Assembly: GCA_035945115.1 (NCBI GenBank)
Contig: DASZAN010000221.1
Span: 1 to 64,000, forward strand
Direction of reading: 5' to 3'
DNA length: 64,000 nt
From: DAHUYF01 sp035945115
Lineage (GTDB): Bacteria > Pseudomonadota > Alphaproteobacteria > ATCC43930 > CGMCC-115725
Shown: piece by piece, positions 16,621-22,874 of the stretch
How the letters are laid out: every line of letters begins with the position of its first letter
Numbering within the stretch: position 1 is the first letter of the stretch
Notes under the pieces: model-generated
Database searches by the model: none
What the model saw: only the letters and a program-made list of their open reading frames with translations
Told to the model about the DNA's origin: nothing
Program-made: the position numbers and the translations under genes

Positions 16621-16857
16621 TCAAAGTTTCGTTGCGCCAGAGGGAATCATCAACGCGGCGCCGCCGCCCGGTCGCCGCAACGTGCCGAAGACAGCGAAGC
16701 GGATTGCCGCACGGCGAGTGGTGAACGCCACGTTGCGGCGGCGGGCATCGTCGCGCACCAGCCATCGGCCGTCATCGTCACTCGCCGTCACCGTCGCGCA
16801 GCGTCGGTGTGCGATTTTTCGCGGGGCTGCACTGAGGCTTACTTCCGGCTGGTTCAT
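16621..16857 (-). CDS. 78-residue DUF2188-like small protein
   Basis: The core DDDGRWLVRDDARRR...AFTTRRAAIRFA resembles small DUF2188-type proteins, in which a W-x-V strand is followed by a basic helix with TxxxAIxxA. The N-terminus MNQPEVSLSAAPRK is polar. GAGGTG stands 4 bases before the ATG at 16857, supporting this start. It precedes a membrane protein gene on the same strand and lies about 50 bases after the CTCGAATTTATATGC box of site 2. Resemblance to the family is moderate, and function is unknown. Confidence 0.55.
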   Translation of the reverse strand: MNQPEVSLSAAPRKIAHRRCATVTASDDDGRWLVRDDARRRNVAFTTRRAAIRFAVFGTLRRPGGGAALMIPSGATKL

Positions 16858-16910
16858 TTCACACCTCATTCGCAGTGCCGTGCCTCCACATGAGATAAAG
16901 GGGAAGTGCG

Positions 16911-16950
16911 GCATATAAATTCGAGCGTCGGCGAACGAGCATTCCATAAG
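16911..16950 (-). promoter_or_regulatory. composite AT-rich motif, site 2 (minus strand)
   Basis: Read on the minus strand: CTTATGGAAT (16950-16941), then CTCGAATTTATATGC (16925-16911), the same box as sites 3 and 4, with GCCGCAC following. The two octamers TTATGGAA and TTATATGC start 31 bases apart, as in site 1. The expected first octamer is not convincing here. The site lies about 50 bases before the minus-strand ATG at 16857, and between it and the divergent gene at 17092, so it could serve either. Confidence 0.6.
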
Positions 16951-17091
16951 AATTTCGTAGCCACTGCGGCACGTCCGTTCGCTTACTTCCCCTATATTCT
17001 TCGAGCCGCCGCGCGCCCTCGAATTGCTATGCGCCGCCGCGCAAATCTTCTCCGTCGCCCATAGCAGGTCCGTTGGGACCGGGACGGAGGT

Positions 17092-17541
17092 ATGAGTAGC
17101 AATGAAGGTTGCAATCGCGGAACCGCGGCACATTTCGCACGCGATATGATCGAGCTCGCCGGCGCCGAGCCGAGCCACAGCATTACGGTCATAGGGTGCG
17201 ACCACATCGAGCTTCTTCTTGAGCTCGCCGCTCGAGGTTTCCGCGACGTGACATGTCGCCGCCCCTTAGGTGGGCCGGCGGGTGAAGAGCCAGCCGACAT
17301 CGTCGTCGCGCCGGCGATCAGTGAAAAAGAGCTCGCGGAGATGCTGCCGCGGCTCAGCCGCGCGATGCGGCCGGATGGCGCGCTCCTGATCAGCACCGCC
17401 GAGCGATCGTTGCCCTTCAGTCAACGCACCTACGATTTTCTGGCGGAACACGGCTTCGCGATCGCTCGCGTGGCGCAGCCGGATAGGCTCTCGGTCCTGT
17501 GCTGCCGGAAATACGCGATGTTGCAGGCGCAAGCCGCCTGA
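17092..17541 (+). CDS. small methyltransferase-like (Rossmann) protein
   Basis: This 149-residue protein has a truncated SAM-methyltransferase-like topology: an N-terminal helix, ITVIGCDHIELLLELAARGF as the first strand-loop-helix, CRRP as the second strand, ADIVVAPAI as the fourth, then AMRPDGALLISTAE and a C-terminal hairpin ending LSVLCCRKYA. The usual Gly-rich SAM loop (GxGxG) is replaced by GCDH, so catalytic activity is doubtful. The GGAGG sits unusually close to the ATG. It is followed by the DapA homologue with 11 bases between, so both are one transcription unit. Confidence 0.55.
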   Translation: MSSNEGCNRGTAAHFARDMIELAGAEPSHSITVIGCDHIELLLELAARGFRDVTCRRPLGGPAGEEPADIVVAPAISEKELAEMLPRLSRAMRPDGALLISTAERSLPFSQRTYDFLAEHGFAIARVAQPDRLSVLCCRKYAMLQAQAA

Positions 17542-17552
17542 AAGGAACTCTC

Positions 17553-18506
17553 ATGACAACCACAGCCCAGCGCCGCGTCGCTGCTCTCGCCGGCTATGTG
17601 AGCGCACTGCCGACACCGTTCCGCGGCGAGCGGATCGATCACGAATCGTTCGCCGATCTCTGCGAATGGCAAATCGGGCAGGGCATATCGGGATTCGTCG
17701 TCAACGGCACGACCGGCGAAGCGCCGGCGCTGGCGATCGGCGAGCAGCGGCTCTTGATCCGCCTTGCGGTGCAGATCGCCGATGATCGCGTGCCAGTAAT
17801 CGCCGGCGCAGGCTCGGCCTCGACTGCACATGCCATCGAACTCGCGAAAAGCGCGGCGAGCGCCAGTGCCGATGGCATCCTCGCCACGACGCCCTACTAT
17901 GTCCGCCCCTCCCAGGAGGGCATCTACCGGCATTTCCGCGCTCTTCACGATGCGGTGGAGCTGCCGATCATCCTTTACGACGTTCCCTCGCGCACGGCTT
18001 CGACGATTGCGAAGGACACGCTTTGCCGGCTCGCCGAGCTTTCACGTATCGCCGGATTGAAGGATGCCACGGGGGATCTGAGCCGCATCAAGCTGCTCAG
18101 GGAGAAGATCGACCGACGCTTCCGCTGGCTCAGCGGCGATGACGCCACTGCGCTCGATTTCATGGCGCTCGGCGGGCATGGCTGCATCTCCGTTCTCTCG
18201 AATGTCGTGCCACGACGCTGCGTCGAGCTCTATCAAGCGCACTCGCGCGGTGATCTCCATCGTGCGCGCGCCGTTGCGAGGGAGCTGGCGCCGCTCACAG
18301 CAGCGCTCTTCGCCGAAAGCAATCCGGTGCCGGTGAAATACGCGCTGGGCGTCATGGGCCGCATGGTGGGTGATGTCCGCCTGCCGCTCGCGCCTGCGTC
18401 GCAAGGGACGCGCAAAGCGGTCGAGGACGCCTTGGCAAACCTTGGACTGCTGACGCTCCGTGCGCGAAAGGAGCGGGCTCACGATGCGCTGCCTCTATCG
18501 CAGTGA
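17553..18506 (+). CDS. dihydrodipicolinate synthase family protein (DapA-like)
   Basis: This 317-residue class I aldolase-type TIM barrel carries the DapA signature: GTTGEAPAL (Thr-Thr of the proton relay), TPYYVRPSQEG (Tyr) and the Schiff-base lysine in IAGLKDATGD. It would condense pyruvate with aspartate semialdehyde, or act as a related keto-acid aldolase. The C-terminus is slightly longer than usual DapA (about 292 residues). The ATG at 17553 has AAGGA upstream. Position among small membrane proteins behind a shared motif, not with other lysine genes, suggests a paralogue with a condition-specific role; the main dapA may be elsewhere. Confidence 0.8.
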   Translation: MTTTAQRRVAALAGYVSALPTPFRGERIDHESFADLCEWQIGQGISGFVVNGTTGEAPALAIGEQRLLIRLAVQIADDRVPVIAGAGSASTAHAIELAKSAASASADGILATTPYYVRPSQEGIYRHFRALHDAVELPIILYDVPSRTASTIAKDTLCRLAELSRIAGLKDATGDLSRIKLLREKIDRRFRWLSGDDATALDFMALGGHGCISVLSNVVPRRCVELYQAHSRGDLHRARAVARELAPLTAALFAESNPVPVKYALGVMGRMVGDVRLPLAPASQGTRKAVEDALANLGLLTLRARKERAHDALPLSQ

Positions 18507-18837
18507 CTACGGCCCGCCCGATCCCAGTTTCGAGGCCTTCAATGACGGGATCGTGCCGAACGGCGTGACACGTAGCGATGTCGCCGTGCTTGCCACGGCG
18601 GAGAACATCGGCCAGTTCGAGGCGATGCAGCGCAAGCTCGCAAAGGGCGAAGCAATCATCTGGTGCGACCAAGGGTACGGCTGGGTGCACGACCCCATGA
18701 TCGAGGGTTTCTTCGCCCTCAGTGCCGCGCTCGTCGTTCCGCTGGCGCTCTTCCGCTTGATGCGCCGCCTCGGTTTTCTTCGCGCGAGAACGTCCAAGCA
18801 ACGCCGCTCGCGAGCTGCGTATATGGGATTTAGATAG
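18484..18837 (+). CDS. 117-residue hypothetical protein with one membrane span
   Basis: The N-terminal MRCLYRSDYGPPDPSFEAF and the block VLATAENIGQFEAMQRKL are soluble; a hydrophobic helix FFALSAALVVPLALFRLM is followed by a strongly basic tail. No family is recognised. It overlaps the end of the DapA-like gene by 23 bases and is likely translated from the same mRNA. Its last codons (TAT ATG GGA TTT AGA TAG) coincide with the first two octamers of shared-motif site 3. Confidence 0.6.
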   Translation: MRCLYRSDYGPPDPSFEAFNDGIVPNGVTRSDVAVLATAENIGQFEAMQRKLAKGEAIIWCDQGYGWVHDPMIEGFFALSAALVVPLALFRLMRRLGFLRARTSKQRRSRAAYMGFR

Positions 18838-18872
18838 AACCCGCTTCCGCAACCCGTCGATTTTATATGCGC
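18819..18872 (+). promoter_or_regulatory. composite AT-rich motif, site 3 (before secF unit)
   Basis: GTATATGG (18819) and TTAGATAG (18830) are 11 bases apart, followed by TTATATGC (18863) inside GTCGATTTTATATGCGC (18856-18872). The spacing of 11 and 33 bases puts all three on the same face of the helix, as expected for direct-repeat binding by an OmpR/PhoB-type regulator. The site lies 81 bases before the secF-like start, almost the same as site 1. Confidence 0.6.
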
Positions 18873-18953
18873 TGACGCCTTCCTTAGAGCGTGGGGCCAC
18901 GCTGTCGCCCCACGGCGACAAGCCGGCCTGCGCTTAGAAAAGGCTAGAGTTCA

Positions 18954-19889
18954 ATGCGTCCGTTGCGTCTCGTTCCGCACAACACCTCGATCCGCTTTAT
19001 GCGCGGCCGGTTCGCGGGACCGCTCGTCTCGGCAATCCTAAGCATCGCTTCGGTGGTCCTCTTCTTTTGGCCTGGCCTCAACTACGGCATCGATTTCCGC
19101 GGTGGTGTTGCCATGGAGCTGCGCGTCCCCGTAGGGACTGAGCTCGCGGCGCTGCGGCAAGCATTGCAGCGGCTCGACCTCGGCGAGGTGAAGGTGCAGA
19201 GCTTCGGTGCCTCCCGCGGTGTGCGCGTCAGCCTCGACCAGCGCGCCGCAACGGAGATGGCGCGCCAACGCGTGCGAGAGATGCTGTTGGCGCAGTTCCC
19301 AGGCACCGAGATTCGCGGCACTGAGGTGATCGGCGCACGCGTGAGTGGCGAGCTCTTCGAGAAAGGCCTGTTGGCCACCGCCGCCGCCCTGCTCTCGGTG
19401 CTCGCCTACATCTGGTTCCGCTTCGATTGGCGCTTCGGCGTCGGCGTCGTCGCCACGCTGCTTCTCGACCTCACCAAGACCATCGGCTTTCTCGCGCTGA
19501 CGCAATTGCCGTTCGACCTCAACTCGGTGGCGGCCATTCTTCTGTTGATCGGCTACTCCGTCACCGACAAGGTCGTGGTCTACGACCGCATCCGTGAAAA
19601 TCTGCGGCGCCACGCCTCGATGGCGCTTCGCCCACTCATTGACCTCAGCATCAACCAGACGCTGAGCCGGACCGTGGCGACGTCGCTGACGGTGCTGCTC
19701 TCGATCATTCCCTTCCTCGTCCTCGGGAGCGAGTCGATCCGCAGCTTCGCTGCGATCATCGTTTTTGGAATCGTCGTCGGCACATCATCCTCGATCTTCA
19801 TCGCATCACCGATCCTGCTCTTCCTCGGAGAGAAACACCTCGGCAGCCGTGGCGAGGCCGCCGTTGCCGCGCCGGCCGCGGGTGGATGA
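18954..19889 (+). CDS. secF: SecF-type protein translocase subunit without SecD
   Basis: This 311-residue RND-type membrane protein has the SecF layout: N-terminal VPHNTSIRFMRGRF, first span then PGLNYGIDFRGGVAMEL, a periplasmic domain of about 100 residues, and five further spans with the conserved VTDKVVVYDRIRENLR loop and LINQTLSRT-type segment (here SINQTLSRTVATSLTVLL). SecDF uses the proton gradient to pull proteins across the membrane. No secD or yajC lies next to it, which is unusual, and it is followed by tiny membrane proteins instead. It may be an accessory copy for export under a specific condition. Confidence 0.85.
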   Translation: MRPLRLVPHNTSIRFMRGRFAGPLVSAILSIASVVLFFWPGLNYGIDFRGGVAMELRVPVGTELAALRQALQRLDLGEVKVQSFGASRGVRVSLDQRAATEMARQRVREMLLAQFPGTEIRGTEVIGARVSGELFEKGLLATAAALLSVLAYIWFRFDWRFGVGVVATLLLDLTKTIGFLALTQLPFDLNSVAAILLLIGYSVTDKVVVYDRIRENLRRHASMALRPLIDLSINQTLSRTVATSLTVLLSIIPFLVLGSESIRSFAAIIVFGIVVGTSSSIFIASPILLFLGEKHLGSRGEAAVAAPAAGG

Positions 19890-19898
19890 GGGCGAGCC

Positions 19899-20069
19899 AT
19901 GACCGTCGCCACCAGGTCCGACGCGGCACTCGAGAAGCACGAGGGCCTGGCGATCGCTGAAGCGGCGCGCGCCGGTTCCCTCAAGCCATTTGAGCGCGCG
20001 CTTGCCGCCCTCTTCCTGGTGACCATTGCAGCCCTTGTCCGCACTGCCTGGCATTACGCCTTCGGATGA
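19899..20069 (+). CDS. 56-residue single-span membrane protein
   Basis: The frame encodes MTVATRSDAALEKHEGLAIA, an amphipathic stretch AARAGSLKPFERAL, one hydrophobic helix AALFLVTIAALVRTA and the end WHYAFG. GGGCGAG precedes the ATG by 3 bases and the gene starts 9 bases after secF, so it is cotranscribed. No family is recognised. It belongs to the series of short membrane proteins between the porin and the kdp operon. Confidence 0.55.
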   Translation: MTVATRSDAALEKHEGLAIAEAARAGSLKPFERALAALFLVTIAALVRTAWHYAFG

Positions 20070-20097
20070 GGGCGCGAATCGAATGGGTGAGGCAATC

Positions 20098-20301
20098 ATG
20101 TTGACGAATGACAGTTTCTACGTGGCGCTGGAAGAGCGCGAGCGGATGGCGCTCGCCAAGCCGGCGAATCGTGCGCCGGCCAAATGGCGCGATCGTGTCA
20201 CCGTTGCGCTCTCGTTTGCGGCACTCGGCGCACTGATCCTCGGCCTGCTGGCGCTGCGCCTTTGGCTGAGTTTGCCGAGCTGGGTGCATTTCGCGGATTG
20301 A
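20098..20301 (+). CDS. 67-residue single-span membrane protein
   Basis: MLTNDSFYVALEERERMALA is followed by a basic segment (KPANRAPAKWRDR) and a hydrophobic helix VTVALSFAALGALILGLLAL, ending PSWVHFAD. GTGAGG lies before the ATG at 20098; an alternative in-frame ATG at 20083 would add five residues. It sits in the same operon as the SecF-like gene. Function unknown. Confidence 0.55.
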   Translation: MLTNDSFYVALEERERMALAKPANRAPAKWRDRVTVALSFAALGALILGLLALRLWLSLPSWVHFAD

Positions 20302-20315
20302 GCGCGAACCCGGCC

Positions 20316-20624
20316 ATGAGCGGCAAAACCGCGATTGACCACGAGCACGAGCTACCGGCCGGCGGCTGGCACGAACTCGTGCGTTTCGGCGTCAAACTCG
20401 GCCTGCCGGCCGGGCTGGCAGGCATGCTGGCGCTGGGCAGCGATCGGCCGCTTGTCCTATGGCTCGCGCTCTTTCAGGCCTTCGCCACGGCGACGGCCGT
20501 GCTCTCGGCGGCGGTGGCTATCGGCGGAAGCGCCAAAGCGCATGCTGCGCGGCACTGGCGCGAGGCGCTGGGGTTCGCTCTCGCCGCGTTCTTGGCACAC
20601 CTCGCGCTCGTGGCTTTGCGCTGA
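20316..20624 (+). CDS. 102-residue hypothetical membrane protein
   Basis: After a polar start (MSGKTAIDHEHELPAGGWHE) come three hydrophobic stretches: GVKLGLPAGLAGMLALG, LVLWLALFQAFATATAVLSAAV and ALGFALAAFLAHLALVAL. It is the last gene of the SecF-led unit, 14 bases after the previous stop. No recognised domain. Its membrane topology and size resemble small accessory subunits, but there is no direct evidence of a partner. Confidence 0.55.
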   Translation: MSGKTAIDHEHELPAGGWHELVRFGVKLGLPAGLAGMLALGSDRPLVLWLALFQAFATATAVLSAAVAIGGSAKAHAARHWREALGFALAAFLAHLALVALR

Positions 20625-20741
20625 GGGCGAGGATTCCCGCCTTTTGTCATCAGGCTTGATCCAGGTCAACGACGGCCGCGCGCGGATCCACCACGAATGG
20701 GCGTGCTTGAGAGGGCCAAGACCTGAGCCTGGGCCGGCGGC

Positions 20742-20796
20742 TTATATGGAATTTATATGGCCGCCGTCGCCTGATCACTCTCGAATTTATATGCGC
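20742..20796 (+). promoter_or_regulatory. composite AT-rich motif, site 4 (kdp promoter region)
   Basis: Two identical octamers TTATATGG at 20742 and 20753 (11-base period) are followed by TTATATGC at 20787 inside CTCGAATTTATATGCGC (20780-20796). This is the best-formed copy of the composite motif and lies in the roughly 305-base gap upstream of the kdp genes, 134 bases before the first small ORF. An OmpR-family regulator such as KdpE, encoded downstream, would bind this kind of tandem direct repeat. The rest of the gap shows nothing recognisable. Confidence 0.65.
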
Positions 20797-20929
20797 CAGT
20801 CGCGAGCTTACACGTGCAAGAACGATCCCCTTTCCAGGTTTCGCACGCGGCCGTGATCGCTGCGAGCGAACCGCTGACCCAAGAATACCGCGCGTGCACA
20901 CGCGCGTGAGGCAAACAGGAGTTCAACCC

Positions 20930-21013
20930 ATGTTCGACGCCATCTACCTAGCGATCGGCTTCGGCTTCTTGGCCGCGGCGGTGCTCTACGTCGTCGCTTG
21001 CGACCGGCTCTGA
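20930..21013 (+). CDS. 27-residue KdpF-like leader protein
   Basis: MFDAIYLAIGFGFLAAAVLY followed by VVACDRL forms one transmembrane helix with a short charged end. CAGGAG precedes the ATG. It lies 11 bases before kdpF and is of similar size but different sequence. Similar small ORFs before kdpF are remembered from other proteobacteria. It may be an extra small subunit of the Kdp complex; this is inference from position and shape. Confidence 0.6.
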   Translation: MFDAIYLAIGFGFLAAAVLYVVACDRL

Positions 21014-21024
21014 GGAGGGACTTC

Positions 21025-21114
21025 ATGATCATCGATTATGGCCTTGGCGCCGCGGTCACGCTCGGCCTTTTGGCCTATCTCGTCTACGCGCTGATCCGCC
21101 CCGAGCGGTTCTGA
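21025..21114 (+). CDS. kdpF: K+-transporting ATPase small subunit KdpF
   Basis: The 29-residue peptide MIIDYGLGAAVTLGLLAYLV ending YALIRPERF is typical KdpF: one transmembrane helix with the conserved RPERF end. KdpF stabilises the KdpABC complex in the inner membrane. GAGGAGGG precedes the start, and kdpA begins 12 bases after its stop. Confidence 0.9.
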   Translation: MIIDYGLGAAVTLGLLAYLVYALIRPERF

Positions 21115-21126
21115 GGAGCGCTTCCC

Positions 21127-22854
21127 ATGACAGCGAATGGCTGGATCCAGATCGCGCTTTATTGCGTGATCGTGACGTTGCTGACGAAACCGTTCGGCGG
21201 CTACATGACGCGCATCTTCAACGGCGAGCACACCTTCCTGTCGCCCGTGTTGGGCCCGGTGGAGCGCGCCGTCTACTGGGCCTGCGGCGTCGACGAGAAG
21301 CAGGAGCAGCATTGGGTGACCTATGCTGTCGCTATGCTGTTCTTCACCGCCGCAGGCTTCGTGGTGCTTTACGCGTTGCAGCGGCTCCAGGGTGTGCTGC
21401 CCTTCAACCCAGCAGGACAGAGCGCGGTCGAGGAGAGCCTCGCCTTCAACACCTCGGTGAGCTTCATCACCAACACCAACTGGCAGTCCTACACACCCGA
21501 GACGACGATGAGCTACCTGACGCAAATGGCGGGGCTCACCGTCCACAATTTCGTCTCGGCGGCGACGGGCATCGCGCTCGCCGTGGCGCTGGTGCGGGGC
21601 TTCGCGCGCAAGTCGGCGCAGCACATCGGCAATTTCTGGATCGATCTGACGCGCTGCACGCTCTACATCCTCCTCCCCATCTCGATCGTCGTCGGCCTGT
21701 TCTTCGTGTGGCAGGGCATGCCGCAGAATCTGAGCGAATACACGGAAGCAACGACGCTCGAAGGCGCGAAGCAGGTGATCGCGCAAGGTCCGGTCGCGTC
21801 GCAAGAAGTCATCAAGATGATGGGCACCAATGGCGGCGGCTTCTTCAACGCCAATTCGGCCCATCCTTTTGAGAACCCGAACGCGCTCACCAACCTCGTG
21901 CAGATGGTGCTGATCTTCTCGATCGGCGCCGCGCTCACCAATGTCTTCGGCCGCATGGTCGGCAACCAGCGCCAAGGCTGGGCCGTCTTCGCGGTGATGG
22001 GCGTGCTGTTCTTGGGCGGCGTGATCATCACCTATGCGGCCGAGGCGCCGGGCAATCCCGCCTTCGCCGCGCTCAACATCGACCAGTCGCAATCGGCGCT
22101 GCAGGCGGGCGGCAACATGGAAGGGAAAGAAGTCCGCTTCGGCATCGCCAACTCGGCGCTCTTCACCACTGTCACCACCGATGCCTCCTGCGGCGCCGTC
22201 AACACCATGCATGACAGCCTGATGCCGCTCGGCGGCATGGTGCCGATGGTCAACATCATGCTGGGCGAGATCATCTTCGGCGGCGTCGGCTCCGGCCTCT
22301 ACGGCATGCTGCTCTTCGCCATCCTCGCCGTGTTCATCGCCGGGCTCATGGTGGGACGCACGCCCGAATATCTCGGCAAGAAGATCGAGGCCAAGGACGT
22401 GAAGATGGCAATGCTCGCGATCCTCATCCTGCCGCTCTCCATGCTGGGCTTTACCGCCATCGCGACGGTGGTTCCGGACGGCCTCGCCGGTCCCGCCAAC
22501 GCCGGCCCGCACGGCTTCAGCGAGATCCTCTATGCCTTCGTTTCGGCCACCGGCAACAACGGCAGCGCCTTTGCCGGCATCTCCGCCAACACGCCCTATT
22601 ACAACACGACCTTGGGCCTCGCCATGTTCATCGGCCGCTTCCTGATGATCGTGCCGATGCTGGCGGTGGCAGGGTCGCTCGCGGCGAAGAAGATCGTGCC
22701 GGCTTCGGCCGGCACCTTCCCGACCGACGGCAGCCTCTTCGTCGGCTTGCTCGTCGGCGTGATCCTGATCGTCGGCGGTCTCACCTATTTCCCAGCGGTC
22801 GCGCTGGGACCGGTGGTCGAGCACTTCGCCATGACCAGCGGCACACTTTACTGA
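21127..22854 (+). CDS. kdpA: K+-transporting ATPase subunit KdpA
   Basis: This 575-residue channel-like subunit of the high-affinity K+ pump carries the four pore/selectivity-filter motifs of the SKT superfamily: FITNTNWQSY, GTNGGGFFNANSAHPFENP, TTVTTDASCGAVNTMHDS and SATGNNGSAFAG. There are about ten membrane spans. Length is as in E. coli KdpA (557) with small additions. It binds and passes K+ to KdpB. It is part of the kdpFABCDE operon. Confidence 0.97.
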   Translation: MTANGWIQIALYCVIVTLLTKPFGGYMTRIFNGEHTFLSPVLGPVERAVYWACGVDEKQEQHWVTYAVAMLFFTAAGFVVLYALQRLQGVLPFNPAGQSAVEESLAFNTSVSFITNTNWQSYTPETTMSYLTQMAGLTVHNFVSAATGIALAVALVRGFARKSAQHIGNFWIDLTRCTLYILLPISIVVGLFFVWQGMPQNLSEYTEATTLEGAKQVIAQGPVASQEVIKMMGTNGGGFFNANSAHPFENPNALTNLVQMVLIFSIGAALTNVFGRMVGNQRQGWAVFAVMGVLFLGGVIITYAAEAPGNPAFAALNIDQSQSALQAGGNMEGKEVRFGIANSALFTTVTTDASCGAVNTMHDSLMPLGGMVPMVNIMLGEIIFGGVGSGLYGMLLFAILAVFIAGLMVGRTPEYLGKKIEAKDVKMAMLAILILPLSMLGFTAIATVVPDGLAGPANAGPHGFSEILYAFVSATGNNGSAFAGISANTPYYNTTLGLAMFIGRFLMIVPMLAVAGSLAAKKIVPASAGTFPTDGSLFVGLLVGVILIVGGLTYFPAVALGPVVEHFAMTSGTLY

Positions 22855-22874
22855 TCTCGAGAGGCATCATTCCC

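Noticed and set aside
17102..17149. Short ORF MKVAIAEPRHISHAI within the methyltransferase-like gene
   Set aside because: Only 15 codons in an overlapping frame; no sign of regulation or conservation can be seen.
14700..20796. AT-rich motif as an extracytoplasmic sigma factor (EcfG, GGAAC/CGTT) promoter
   Set aside because: The core sequences are TTATATGG and CTCGAATTTATATGC with 11-base repeats; no GGAAC-N16-CGTT pattern is present.
20986..22824. 612-codon open frame antisense to kdpA
   Set aside because: The product is His/Glu/Arg/Gly-rich without hydrophobic core; kdpA on the other strand has all pore motifs.
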